In this document: positions 10,459-22,687 of the stretch, piece by piece
Position numbering within the stretch: the stretch's first letter is position 1
Layout: each line of letters begins with the position of its first letter
Source: Sphagnum compactum
Lineage: Eukaryota > Bryophyta > Sphagnopsida > Sphagnales
DNA length: 64,000 nucleotides
Direction of reading: 5' to 3'
NCBI GenBank assembly: GCA_965153455.1
Contig: OZ234500.1
Coordinates: 62,001-126,000, forward strand
Program-made: the position numbers and the translations under genes
The notes under the pieces: model-generated
What the model was told of the DNA's origin: nothing
The model's database searches: none
The model's input: only the letters and a program-made list of their open reading frames with translations

Positions 10459-12690
10459 TAAACTCGCCGAGTGGAGTGTCCTTTGGAATTTGTTACATCC
10501 TCCCAGGACCTGGTAAAAGAATGCTCACTCTGGCAACATTAACAATATTCTGAAGACAACTCAGAGGTGTCGGATGCTAACAGGCGGGTGCACCATGAAG
10601 AGAATAAATTCAGGTTCGTACCTTAAGTCTTTGGAACCTCCGATCTTTATTGGAATGTCAATCAGTTGTGGACGTGAATTCCACCGGATCGATCGAGGGC
10701 TACCCGCGGAATACACTTTGATTTCCATTAACCAAGTGGCATTAAGTATGCAAAGAGCCTAATTCGAGAATCTTGAGGAAAATCAAGGTGAGTTCCCTCG
10801 GGTCAAAGACCGATGGTGTCAGTGAGAACTATTTCCGTGCACCCAAAATACACAAGGGAGAGTGCCCACGCGCTGCCAACAAATGAACCTTCCGCACCAA
10901 TTTATTTTGTCAAACCCACCTCTACTGTCACGTTCACCGTTCCGGGACAAGGCAATTCAGGCTTGAATGTTAAGACTTATCGTCGCTGGCAATTCCCATC
11001 TCCCTTGACACCCTCTTGCTTCTCCATCCATCGCTCTTTCCTCCCGACAAGGTGTTTCTTGCACCCTCTTCTTGAGTAGAACAACATCATGTGTAGTTCA
11101 GTCTAGTGGTATTATATAACTCATGCATACCCTGCAAGCAACTAAATTGGCCTTGTGAATGGCTTTAAAAAAGACCTCTTTTCAAAGAGACTGTAGCTCC
11201 TTTGGAGTCAAGAGACACCGAAACTTACAATCTGTCGGTAGACACAACGTCGTGATCTAGATTCTTCCGCAACAATCTTATCTTGGGTATACATCCACCG
11301 AGCTTGTGGCGCTGTGCATGTTTGATGCTGCAAGAAGTCCGTAGCAATCGGAAACTCTGTGTTAGACCAACTTAAAATTAATGACTTGGCATGCGATAGT
11401 AGTTTTCTTTCCGGTGTCTCGCCCTGGTCGGAACGTGGGTGGTTTGAAACCGGTGTGCACAAAAGATATGTCGGAGCAAGAGAAAGACGGATGGAAAAAA
11501 GAGGCAAGTATCATACCATCCCAAAGACGAGGCTATCTTGGATCCAATCTTGCAGAAGCAACTGATAACCCCGATCGAAACCCAAGTCAGAACTTCAACG
11601 GATCAGATTATTTTGAAGCCTCGGTGAGAGATGTTCCTTTGCATACTACGTTCATGGTACCTGCTTTCTCGATCGGGTCCGGACACCGGGGTTAACTCAT
11701 CCTTCCATCGACGCATAGTCTTCGTGCCGTCGGACTTATTTCTTTTGTTCATACTGCAATACTTGCACCGTATACGCTGTTACGTTTCTCTTAAACATGC
11801 GTATGAATATGGGCTAAAGAATCTTCATTTGACGCATGCATGGGCTATCCTGTGCACGGACTTAGTTTTGACAATGGTTTAGTAGGCTTTCCCTCCCCGA
11901 TTCCCCGATCAATTTCCCGGTACTTCGCCAAACGTATGATTCATCTAGGTTGTTATGCCATCAAGGTGTAAACACGAAACGATCCGCTTCTGGAAGGGCT
12001 CATGGCCAACTTGGGAGCAGTCGGTGGTTCGAGGCGGATGTTACTTGAGGATCGCTCGATCGACTTGTTGCCGCTCATGGTCCGTCGGACTCGACCCGGT
12101 GTCTCTGTGGGGTCCATCACGTCGGAGGCAGGATCTGTGCTCTTTGTTTCGAGTTTGTTAACGGGGTGGTGCTTCCCCTTCTTGTTTGTCCTCCCTTCCC
12201 CTTCTTCTGGGCTCCTCGGGTCCCGTTGATTCTCTTTCTAATCTACTTCGGATTCGTAGAAATGGGGAACCCAAGGATGCTCCCCGTGGTTTTTGCTCCC
12301 AAATTTCTCTCGCTGGGCTTTCTGTGGGCTTCCTCCCGTAAACCTGGATTTGTCTCCATTTTTTCTGCTTCTCTCTCTATTTGTATTTATCCTCTTTCTT
12401 CTCGGGCTTTTTGGTCTTCTAATTCCCTCCTTCCTATATATAGGGTGTTGTTCATCTGGCTTGCACCATTCCCGAATTTTCCGATCGTTGCCTGTCTCGG
12501 GACGCGAACTCCAAACGAGGACCCGGTGCGATGATCGATGCCGACGGATGACCTTCGATCGTTCTCAGGGACCCAAAAAAATTGTAGGCTGCCATAAAAA
12601 GAAACAAGAAATGGAGATAAACCCTAAGAAGTTCACAATCGAACCAGTTTATCCCCTTTTAAATTTTACCCTTCCTGGTTTTTTCACAGT
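10459..12690. other. No recognised gene
   Basis: Mostly unstructured sequence of moderate GC. Open stretches at 10813-11079, 11381-11695 and 12166-12534 (+) lack recognisable domains. The T/C-rich tract at 12160-12440 resembles a plant 5' UTR or promoter but leads into no clear exon. Confidence 0.45.
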
Positions 12691-12719
12691 CTGTGTTTTT
12701 GTTTATAAAACAAGACAGT

Positions 12720-14897
12720 TTAGGAGCCCCCCCACTTTCCCCCCCCCCTTTGACAAACTTGGGGTCCTTCCCTCCTTCCGGTCGGTCCATTGGCCTCTTT
12801 GCAATTCAACGCCTCTCTCAACTGCAGGCTCTGTGGTCGCGGAGGCTGTTTGTAAACCTGGGCCGATGCAGTTCTAATCGCATCCCGCTCTATTGTTTGT
12901 TGGGCCTCCAGAGTCTTCCATTCATCTCTCTCGTTCTCCATGCCCCGTACTCCGCGGGTAAGCGTGCAGGCTTCAGCCTCTTTCGTTAGATTTGTGTTCA
13001 ATACTTCCTCCGAGTTGCATTTCATTTCGAGCATCGCCCTAAACCCTTCCTCTTCTGTTGGCTTATAAGGTCTGAGAACAGATGCTTTTGTAGCAATGCT
13101 GCCTCCCTCTCCTTCTGACTGAGGCAAAGTTCACCCTCCGATATCTCACTTGCCAGTCGTTGCACGGTCCACTCCGGAGCAATCAATTTTTTTCCTCCAT
13201 CTCTTGGACATTAGGTTCAGCTTTGCTAAGCTTCTCCTTCAGTTTTTGAATAGCCTCCTCGTTGATCCGTAGCCGGGCACATGGCTTCTCTGCATGTCGG
13301 AACCTGGGCTGTGGAGATCGTTGAGTTCCGCATGTGCAGATGTAAGACTTTCTTCAGGTGCTACCGGAAGACTCGTTCCTTAAGTTTTTGCACAGCAGGG
13401 TGTCCAGTTCTTTTGCATGGACATCCCGCACAAACATGTCTCTTCCAGCAACCACGTCCTCCAATCGTAGATCAACCTGTAAGTCCCCAACGATCAACCA
13501 ATCGGGGAGCTTCATCAGAAACACAAACGAAGCATCCACAAGGGAAAATTTACGAGTATTCCGTTCTCCTTCGGAATTTGCTTCTCATGTGCCAACCACA
13601 TTTGCAAGACCTGCAGGTAGTTGAAGGTGGAGAGAAGAATTTTGGCCACCAATGAATTACTTTGTTTAGTTCTTTCTTCCAAACAGCAACCGTTTTCTCC
13701 GAAGCCTCAAGGCGCTTCACAGATTCTCCTTTTGATGACTCTGCTCCTTCTTGCGCGTTTCGCAGCTCAGCGTGTAGACAGTTGATGCTAGTTGTTGCTT
13801 CCCCCACGATCTCTGCAGTCTCGTTGAGTTCTCTTGTTACAGTGCGCAATTGCAAGCGCTCCTCCACCCTAAACCTGTGATTCCTGTTGATCTTGCAATC
13901 TCCAGTCTTCCATTAAGGCTGGGCTTCGAGGTTTGAACGTTTGCTGCTTCAGTAACTCCTCCGTAAAGAGCCTTTTAGCTCATGCGGATCCCCTCTATGC
14001 TATGCTATGCTGCTTAGTGGAAACATCCCTGGTTGCAACTTTAGTAATCAAGGTGAGCTCTTGTATAGAAGATGAGCTATTTTCTTTAGCAGCTTCTCAA
14101 TATCCAGTCTTTCTGCCACCAGTTTCTTGCTGGCTTCCTGTGCCCTTGGAGACTGCACGAGTAGAGGTGTCCTACAAGACGATAAACTAGAATCTAGATT
14201 GAATATGAGATTCCGATGTTTTTTCAAGATTATGTACGTGCCTTCTCCAGAATCCTTAAACCTCAAGTCGTTACGATAGTTTCTCCTACATCGGTGTGTG
14301 CCACGATGGTTTCCCACCTGGGCTTTCCTGACCCAAGAAGATCGTTGTGGGCCTAAACCCTTAGCTCCGTCTTCTCTAATTTGTTGCTGTGTGTGGGCTG
14401 CTGCAAACCCTCCGACTTGAATGAACTTCTGTCTGCCTTCGCATCTCTTACAAATTCATTGGGCCTGTGCAAGTTTGATTATCTGGGTTGGTGATCTTGG
14501 GTACATATCTTGCTCTGTGCTAACCTGGGCATCCTCGAGCAAAAGTAGTACCCTTTCGAGCTCTTGCTCGAGCTTCCCCCGGGCTTGTGCTCAAGATCGT
14601 CAATTGAGGTTTTTCTGAGGTCAAGCTCAATTTCAATCTCTATCGGGCTGGGGCATCCTTGGAAGCTATGCTTGCTTTGGCAGCAGCCAGACTTTTCGGT
14701 GGATTGTCCATCTCTTCCTGTGACAGATGTTTCTTCTTGTCCTCCGATCTCTCAACACTGAAACCGTTGGCTTTCTTGTGCACCCAAATTCGTTCATCCA
14801 TTGGCGATTGTTGTAGTTCCTCACGGTCCCTTTCTGTATGTCTGAAATCGAACCTGTGGTCTTCCGAGGCTGTCACGCTCTTGATCAATCTGTACAT
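12720..14897 (-). pseudogene. Decayed coiled-coil protein gene
   Basis: Several minus-strand open segments have strong heptad, Glu/Lys/Leu-rich character: 14897-14640 (EDKKKHLSQEEMDNPPKSLA), about 14620-14520 (EIEIELDLRKTSIDDLEH, then after a frame change LEQELERVLLLLEDAQV), 14160-14050 (EASKKLVAERLDIEKLLKKI), 13867-13660 (TVTRELNETAEIVGEATTSI, KRLEASEKTVAVWKKELNKV), about 13260-13190 (NEEAIQKLKEKLSKAEPNVQ) and 13127-12720. The pieces shift frame and are broken by stops, so the gene is probably inactive or has introns I cannot place. No family-specific motif was recognised. A long plant coiled-coil protein is the most that can be said. Confidence 0.45.
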
Positions 14898-15119
14898 ACA
14901 TGTTTGAGTTGCACCTCTTTGATCTGCATATTCTTTGCGGACGATAAGAGGAACTTGGGGTCAAAACCTATAACAGAAAGGGTGATGTTATTGGGAACAT
15001 AGGGAACATACCAAAAAGCCATTGGCCATTTGGTGGGAACTTGAAGGAATCGTAAGGAATGCATTCATTTAGGAACACCAAATTCCAAAATTTGACCCCC
15101 TGTCTTGTCCCTACCCACT

Positions 15120-15153
15120 CCACAATCAAAAAACAATATTAAAAAAAAATAAA

Positions 15154-15189
<36 letters not shown>

Positions 15190-15540
15190 TCCCTTCCTCC
15201 TTCCACATGTCAAATGAAGGCCAAAAAAAAAAAACATACACCTCCACCCCCCTCCCCCTCAACAGTAAACAAAAAAGGAAAATAATCAAGGTGCACCCTT
15301 TCCCCCGGTGCACCCTTTCCCCCGTCTCCACAGTAAGAAGTAATTTCCCTAAAATTACAGCCAGTAACAAAAAGTAACAAAAAGTAACATCTCTTACCCC
15401 TAAACCCAGTAAAAAGTAACTGTCAAAACTTACCACCAGTAAAAAAAAGTAACTAAAAGTAACTAAAGTCAACAAAAACAGCCCGGCACCATGCTAAAAC
15501 AGCCCGGCACCATTGTGTATAAAACCTGGTCAAACAGCCC
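15120..15540. repeat. Low-complexity repeat block with (TA)n and CAGTAAAAAGTAAC words
   Basis: Contains (TA)n at about 15155-15184, then the phrases TCCTTCCACATGTCAAATGA, CTCCCCCTCAACAGTAAA and reiterated AGTAACAAAAAGTAAC. The same phrases recur at 17040-17700, and in reverse complement at about 46150-46390, so this is a dispersed repeat family (repeat D). The phenylalanine-rich minus-strand frame 15065-15475 is an artefact of it. Confidence 0.75.
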
Positions 15541-15846
15541 CCAGCCCCCGGCATTATGCCCATGATGCTCGGATCATACCTTAAGGTTATGTGTAGTTTG
15601 AGGAGTGAATGATTTTGAATCACAATCATCGAGGTGTAGAACTGTTTATGATTGTTAACATGAGATCACAAAAATAATGAACATAATTGGATGTTTATAG
15701 GATTTGTTTGTGCATGTAGCTGTGTGGTAGGCACCAAAGTTTTGCAAAGAACATTTGAAATAGCGGTGAGATTTCAAAACCAACATGCTCATGAGTTTTA
15801 TATCTTGATAATGCAGCAGAAGTCATTCAATGTGCAGGTCTTACAG

Positions 15847-15990
15847 GTTTTGTGGGGAGAAGACAGTGGATGCTTTGGTGGAAACCTGGGCAACATCCCT
15901 TCTCAAGTTGCCTCGCATCTTGTACTATGGTGCTAAAGGCTTGGTAGCCCACAATACCCACTATCTGAGCAATACTTTTGTGGTTAAAGT
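15847..15990 (+). pseudogene. Possible lone exon, KLPRILYYGAKGLV segment
   Basis: After a TCTTACAG acceptor (about 15840-15847) one frame reads FCGEKTVDALVETWATSLLK, then LPRILYYGAKGLVA. It has the even hydrophobic pattern of a folded domain and resembles what I recall of the region following the J domain in a plant DnaJ/thioredoxin-like family. That assignment is from memory and weak. Downstream the frame runs to a stop at about 15998. Neighbouring exons were not found. A different frame is also open here, so coding status is uncertain. Confidence 0.3.
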
Positions 15991-16417
15991 TCTGTAAGGT
16001 TGCCTCTGTTGCCTCTATCTTGAATTTGCAACAGCCCCACTTTATACTTGTGTGAAGTTTTGATTAGTCAGGTTTTTGGATCTTCAGTTCAGAGAATGCA
16101 CACAACAATTGATTGCAGAGTGCTTCTGGAAGGGAATCATGGTGTTGTGGTGAACCCAAATCATGAATCCAAGCTGTTGGAAATTACATTGAGCAGAGCT
16201 GTGTTTATAATGGTAGGAATTCGGTGTTCAACATTAAGCTTCTAGGACAACAAACAAAAAAACGAAATTAGATCAAAGAATGCTTTCCAGGACTTCGCAT
16301 ATTTTCTTGTGTGGAAACTTAGCAAAACTGGCTTGTGCTTTTTCTTCTTCACCTTGAACCAAATTTGCAGGTGGTTGTTTGTTTATACTTGAAGCTGCTG
16401 CACACAAATTAGGAACT

Positions 16418-16822
16418 CTAAAGACAATTCCTTCGCTGTAGTAGACTCTGTTGTTGAAAGATTGTATGTCCAGTGTCGATAGATAGTTCCTGGTACAGTA
16501 CTACGTAGGATCTCGATCCGGATTTGACCGCTGCACTGCTGAAAGAAAGGCTCCTTTCAGAAGTTCCGATTCCAGAATAATTCCAGGCCCTTGCGTGGCA
16601 ATAGAATTTTTTCTCACGTCGTTCTTTTGTATATAGTCGAACATTTGCACTTCCTCTATGATTGAAATTGCGTACAGGAAGTTGTTGCTCATGAAATAGG
16701 TGTGCAACTCTGGTATAATGTGGGGTCCCTTCACTTGTGAAAGTCATGAGAGATTGTTGTTGCGTATGGCATGGTATCACGACACTTGTAACCCTTAATC
16801 TTGCTTTCCAGGAATCAGCCAC
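16418..16822 (-). other. Unassigned minus-strand open region
   Basis: Two overlapping frames are open. One (16734-16501) reads smoothly as protein, for example PELHTYFMSNNFLYAISIIE and GPGIILESELLKGAFLSA, and after a stop the same frame seems to continue towards 16370 (FNNRVYYSEGIVFRVPNLC). It may be a decayed exon. I do not recognise a family. Confidence 0.25.
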
Positions 16823-16969
16823 ACATTTCTCTTAAGGATCAAATATTGGGCCAGAAGCTTTGAAGCATTGTACATTGCCACGCCGTGGATATCAAAGTTT
16901 ATGTTAGTTTAATTAAGTTTATTTTATTTCAGCTCAGATTTAATTAATTAAACCAACCCTAACCCCTAT

Positions 16970-17800
16970 GAACTTGTTAAAAAAAAAAAACCCCAATCAT
17001 CCCTTTTCAACATAGAAAAAAAAAAAAAAAACCCTTGACCCCCTGTCCCTAGCCACTCCACAATGAAAAAACAAAATTTAAAAAAAATTAAAAAACAAAT
17101 CATCCCTTTCCCTTCCTCCTTCCACATGTCAAATGAAGGCAAAAAAAAACATTAACCTCCACCCCCCCCTCCCCCTCAACAGTACAAAAAAAAATTTAAA
17201 AAATCAACCTGCACCTTTTCCCCCGTCCCATGATGAATTTGTAAAAAAAAATAACCCCTGGTGAACCCCTCCCTAGCCACTCCACAATGAAAAAAACATT
17301 TCTAGAAACCCTAAATGTACCCCTTCCCCCCCCCTCCTCCTTCCACCTTTTCATATATCTAGGGGAAAAAAAATGTTAACCTCCACCCCCCTCCCCCTCG
17401 ACAGTAAAAAAAATAAAAGGAAAAAAATCAACCTGCACGCTTTTAAGTTCCCCCCCTCGCACAATGAAAACCCTATAAACCCTGGCCCTTTGCACGCTTT
17501 TAAGTTCCCCCCCTCGCACAATGAAAACCCTATAAACCCTGGCCCTTTTCAACAGTAAAAAATAATTTATGAAAGTTACAAACAATAAAAAAGTAACAAA
17601 CCTTACCCCTGTTTCAACAGTAAAAAGTAACTTATAAAAGTTATGAGCAGTAAAAAAAGTAACAAAAAGTAACAAAAAGTGAAAAAAATCAACAAAAACA
17701 GCCCCCCACTACGCGATAACAGCCCTTCCCTACGCACCCTTTTTGGTGGTCAAACAGCCCCTAGCCCCCGTCCCTGCGGGCGTAGTGGCCAGATCATATG
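16970..17800. repeat. Repeat D block with 57-bp tandem duplication
   Basis: Three internal cycles start with CCCTAGCCACTCCACAATGA-type phrases and end in CAGTAAAAAGTAAC words, related to 15120-15540. Within it, the 57-bp unit starting GCACGCTTTTAAGTTCCCCC occurs twice in tandem (17435-17491 and 17492-17548). No gene is seen. Confidence 0.8.
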
Positions 17801-17803
17801 TAT

Positions 17804-18723
17804 AGCCCTTGCGTTGTGGGAAGAGCCCAGACCATTGGCGACGAGAGACGGGGATGCATTGCAAGCGGTCGATGGATCGGATGGCATTGTGGTGGTGGAG
17901 GAGCCTTGCGATTGATTAGCATTTCTAAAATCTCGTAAAAGCTGAATGGATAATTGTGTTTTTGATTTAACACTCGCTCGGAATTGTAATCCATCTCACT
18001 AGATCTTGTGGATTCCTCGCAGGAATATCAAACTGCATTCTACGAAATATTGGGGTCCCGGTGAGAGTGTTTGGATCATCCGGCATTTTCGCAGCGAAGG
18101 GCACAGTGTCCCTGGCTCCGTGCGGCAAGTGATAGGGCTCGGACACACAATTTCCGACGAAGGGCAAAACAAGGGAACATATCCCAATCTCTGTGATTTC
18201 AAAGAACTCAGTGAAGATTGATGCTCATTTACCACGGAGAAATGGTGGCAATCCTTTTGCATGGGTTTGTTCCCTCTATGGAAGCGTCGGAGCATCTTCA
18301 AACATTGGGATATTTGTTTCAGCACGGCGGCGCTATCTCCCGGTCCTGTTCTCGGGAGTCTAGAATGGCGCTGTTCGGGCATAGATTTCGCCGTTTCGAT
18401 CTTACCGTGAATAGGTCTGCACCCTTCCACTGCCCAAACTCAGTTTATGCATGCTATAATTTAAATAACCTCTTTTCTCCTTATGCCTGGTTTTCTTTTC
18501 TTTAGGTACCAGCACCCTACAAAAAATGCTAAAAACAAGGAAACTTGCTCGCAAGAAGAATTGGAACACTCCGCAGATGCTTGGGCCACCGAGTTTGTGG
18601 AGAAGAATCTGCGTCCCCAGTTGACATCCTGGCTCCAAGAATTGGACGGCTTCTTCCCGGAACAATTGCCCTTTGGCACTTCTCGGATCGGGAGGACTTA
18701 TTTTACGGCGATGGCAGTCACGG
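17804..18723 (+). pseudogene. Truncated copy of the zinc-finger/dioxygenase gene
   Basis: Near-identical to 32744-33663: end of exon 2, all of exon 3 (WIPRRNIKLHSTKYWG onward) and the first part of exon 4 (up to the residues before the HxD motif). It begins abruptly at AGCCCTTGCGTTGTGG, so exon 1 with the zinc finger is missing. A one-base deletion near 18221 turns SEDCMLIYHGE into a frame ending at TGA. It ends at GCAGTCACGG, where the A repeat follows immediately, so the iron-binding HxD and everything after is lost. Such high similarity means recent duplication. It cannot encode an active enzyme. Confidence 0.88.
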
Positions 18724-20307
18724 TGGAATAGCCTGTGGTCTCATGATAACAAAAAAAAAAAAAGCCACAAAAACAAATCCTTTGGAAGATGTACAAAACA
18801 AAACCCAAAAAAAAAAAAAAAAAAAACTGTTCTTTCAACACAAAACCCCCTCGCCGAAATATATATATACCGTTGACCTCTCGCAATCTATGGAAAAAAA
18901 GTTTACCGTTTCAAAACCTCAGCCCCTGCATTTTCCTAAAATAACCTTCACCTCTTGTCCCACCTCTCTTCCGAAACCCAGAGAAAAAACGATCCTCGCA
19001 TACCTCCACTCCCATTCTAGTCAAATAGCCCAAACGAAACCCAGAGAAAAAACGATCCTCGCATACCTCCACTCCCATTCTAGTCAAATAGCCCAAACGT
19101 TAGAAACTTCAATATCAAAATTAAACCTTGTTCCAGGGGCCGAGAGGATGGAGAGAGAAAAATAAAAATAAACAATCACAATCTAATCCTAAACCCACCT
19201 TGAACAAGAAATTAATAAATCTTTTCATGACATCCCCGCCCCCCCGCCCCCCCCCCCCCACAATGAATTTGTAAAAAATAAACCACCCCCCCACGGGGTG
19301 TGCCAGCTTCCCATTGGTTACATTTGTGAAAACTTGGACTCTTGAAGCGCCTGGATGGACTATGAGGGGGCCGCCTATTTTTTTCCCCTGCAATTCCTTT
19401 AAAATATATATATATCTCCAAAGGCGATTATTTCGGTTTTTTATTCCCGGTGTAAATTCGAAAAACAAATCTTTTGTAAAAAAAAATTGCCAGAATTTCT
19501 GGAAAAAAAAATTGAACAAAAAAATGCTGGCAGGCTGCTAGTGGCTCCAACTTCTTTTCTTGCGCGCAATTTTATGTCCTCTGGCAGTTTTCCCAAAATA
19601 AAATCAAATATTCCCTTAATGCAAAATTATGGTTAATGCATATGAAATATACACTACCGTTGATTGGAACCGACAGAATGTCAGATGTCATCTTATTGTT
19701 GCAAGTGTCCACTAGATGACTTCGATTTTCCATCCGCAAGTAATTAAAATTTAAATAAAATAGTACAATTTTTTTGGAATGTATACCCATGTTTGTTCGG
19801 CTCGCATCTAATTATAATGTCCTCCCTGTAAGTCATTTTATCTTTTACTCGATGCAATTTTATAATTTCCTATCTACCAAAATGTGGGTTTTATGGACTT
19901 GGCTACTGTCTAATTATGTTCACTCTTCGCCCGTCTGTCCGTCGATCTGTCGTTCACGTCCGTTTCCGCGCAGCAGCTGCCGTGGTCGATGCTGCCTCAA
20001 ATCCACCCTGCTGTTGAAATGTCTTCTTCTGTCTTACAATCGACTGCCGCATGTGTCTCTCTCATCAAGAAATCGGACACCCGGCAGGCTTATCTGGTGA
20101 TGATAATAATAATCGTAATTGCGACGCTTAATAGCGGTGGGAGGAGAAACTATTGCTGAAGTGCCGGAATATTGAGTACGCGTCGATCGTCCGGAATCCG
20201 TCGGAGCTGCTGTAGTGATGTTGTCTTAATTGTTTCTTTCACGGTGGACCTGCAATTTCTGTGATCTACGTCTTCCACCGACAATATTGACGTCCTGAAC
20301 GGAACGT
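18724..20307. repeat. Composite repeat A(partial)-B-C, unit 1
   Basis: Starts inside repeat A at TGGAATAGCCTGTGGTCTC, continues through B (about 19190-19472) and C (about 19473-20307, ending CTGAACGGAACGT). It is repeated with few changes at 21226-22687. The junction with the truncated dioxygenase gene is at 18723/18724. Open frames inside C (19572-19790 on -, 19774-20100 on +) are present in both units but show no recognised motif. Confidence 0.8.
18973..19098. repeat. 63-bp perfect tandem duplication
   Basis: The unit starting GAAACCCAGAGAAAAAACGA occurs at 18973-19035 and 19036-19098. The corresponding place in the other A copies has a single unit, so this is a recent local duplication. 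Confidence 0.9.
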
Positions 20308-20628
20308 CCTGAACGGAGTTTGGAGCCTAAAACATTACGCTAAAACAGCCTGACATTATCGACTGTAGTTCCCCGACCTGGAGTTCTGTATGTCGCTATC
20401 ACATCTGGCAAGAATGGGGGAGCGCCCGATGACATCATTCTTTCCTGGCCTTTTGTCCTGCTTGGTGAAGCTGTCTTCGAGAGAGAAGATGACCCCCCTG
20501 GACTCCTGGTGATGACATTCTTCATTTTGCGCATTAAAATTCTTTAAAATTCTTCCTTTGGCACCTTGTCAAAACATTCTTGACCCGCGAATGTTTACCA
20601 AATTACACTGGTTGATCTATAAAATTCG

Positions 20629-20910
20629 TTAAAATTCTTGCTTCTTTGGGCTTCCGTAACATTCTCGCACCAAGAATGTCATAACATTTTGTGTGCTTGT
20701 TGTTTCATTGACCCCCAATATTCCTCTCACGAACATTCTGTGTACTTGTTCTACTTGTTGCCACCCTTTCGCCCCTGTACGACCTGTCCACACCTCGCAA
20801 GCGTGGCTTAGTGTTGGGCGTACCGATGAGTCGAGCGACTGGCACGTTGCTTCTGGATTTGTTCCTTGCTCTTCGTTTTGTACTTGTTCCTTGCTGTTCC
20901 TTCCCTGCAT
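20629..20910 (-). mobile_element. Non-LTR retrotransposon (LINE) reverse-transcriptase C-terminal remnant
   Basis: The minus-strand frame contains LSHACEVWTGRTGAKGWQQV, then EQVHRMFVRGILGVNETTST and VRECYGSPKK. This is the signature just after the catalytic palm in plant LINE reverse transcriptases: (Y/H)xxEVWG...(I/V)ExVQxxFxxxxLGVxxxTxxxxVxxExG. No YADD motif or endonuclease is present in the window, so only the thumb-side tail remains. It sits at one edge of repeat A, and the same piece, more decayed, lies at 1-300. Repeat A is therefore probably derived from, or transduced with, a LINE. Confidence 0.6.
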
Positions 20911-22687
20911 CTTGCAAACCCGACAAAAGGATCGAAGGATAAAAAATATATACTACGACGAATTGCAAAAAATAGGAAAAGAAAAATAAATGATAAAAAT
21001 TAGACGAATAAATAAGAATGAACGAATAAGTACAACCAATAAATACACCCAAAAAACCGTAAGAAACATTCGGTAAGAAGAAGAATATGGAAAAGGGCGA
21101 AAAACGAGGATTCCGAAGAAAGATGGGAGGACGAAAAAAGGGGGAAGAAAATGCCTTTTAAAAGTCGAAGAAAAAATACAAGTAAAAAAAGGAAGATGAG
21201 AAGAAAGGAAAAAAAATCCGAACTGGAATAGCCTGTGGTCTCATGATAACCAAAAAAAAAATGCGAAAAACAAATCCTTTCAAAGATGTGAAAAACAAAA
21301 CCCCCGGAAAGAAAAAAAACAAACTGTTTTTTCAACACAAAACCCCCTCGCCGAAATATATATATGTACGGTTGACCTCTCGCAACCTATGGAAAAAAAG
21401 TTCACTATTTCAACACCTCCGCCCATGCATTTTCATAAAATAACATTCACCTCTTGTCCCACCTCTCTTCCAAAACCCAGAAAAAAAAAACGATCCTCAC
21501 ATACCTCCACTCCCTTCTAGTCAAATAGCCCAAACCTTAGAAACTTCAACATCAAAATTAATTCTTGTTCAAGGGGCCAAGAGGATGGAGAGAGGAAAAT
21601 AAAAAATAAACAATCACACTCTAATCCTAAACCCACCTTGAACAAGAAATTAATAAATCTTTTCATGACATCCCCCCCCCCCCACAATGAATTTGTAAAA
21701 AATAAACCACCCCACGGGGTGTGCCAGCTTCCCATTGGTTACACTCGTGAAAAGTTGGACACTTGAAGCGCCTGGATGGACTATGATGGGGCCCCCTATT
21801 TTTTTCCCCTGCAATTCCTTTAAAATATATATATATATATCTCCAAAGGCGATGTTTTTATTCCCGGTGTAAATTCCAAAAACAAATCTTTTGTAAAAAA
21901 AAATTGCCAGAATTTCTGGTAAAAAAAAAATCGAACAAAAAAATGCTGGCAGGCTGCTAGTGGCTCCAACTTCTTTTTCTTGCGCGCAATTTTATGTCCT
22001 CTGGCAGTTTTCCCAAAATAAAATCAAATATTCCCTTAATGCAAAATTATGGTTAATGCATATGAAATATACACTACCGTTGATTGGAACCGACAGAATG
22101 TCAGATGTCATCTTATTGTTGCAAGTGTCCACTAGATGATTTCGATTTTCCATCCGCAAGTAATTAAAATTTAAATAAAATAGTACAATTTCTTTGGAAT
22201 GTATACCCATGTTTGTTCCGCTTGCATCTAATTATAATGTCCTCCCTGTAAGTCATTTTATCTTTTACTCGATGCAATTTTATAATTTCCTATCTACCAA
22301 AATGTGGGTTTTATGGACTTGGCTACTGTCTAATTATGTTCACTCTTCACCCGTCTGTCCGTCAATATGTCGTTCACGTCCGTTTCCGCGCAGCAGCTGC
22401 CGTGGTCGATGCTGCCTCAAATCCACCCTGCTGTTGAAATTTCTTCTTCTGTCTTACAATCAGGCAGGCTTATCTGGTGATGATAATAATAATCGTAATT
22501 GCGACGCTTAATAGCGGTGGGAGGAGAAACTATTGCTGAAGTGCCGGAATATTGAGTACACGTTGATCAACCGGAATCCGTCGGAGCTGCTGTAGTGATG
22601 TTGTCTTAATTGTTTCTTTCACGGCGGACTTGCAATTTCTGTGATCTACGTCTTCCACCGACAATATCGACGTCCTGAACGGAACGT
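20911..22687. repeat. Composite repeat A-B-C, unit 2
   Basis: Full-length A body (to about 21620), B (about 21625-21890) and C (about 21891-22687). It is the direct repeat of unit 1 at an offset of about 2.4-2.5 kb, and lacks the 63-bp duplication. C2 lacks about 30 bases around 22460 that are present in C1. Confidence 0.8.

Noticed and set aside
15065-15475. 136-codon minus-strand frame rich in Phe/Leu/Tyr
   Set aside because: Produced by poly-A, (TA)n and AGTAAC repeats of repeat D; no domain and no splice context.
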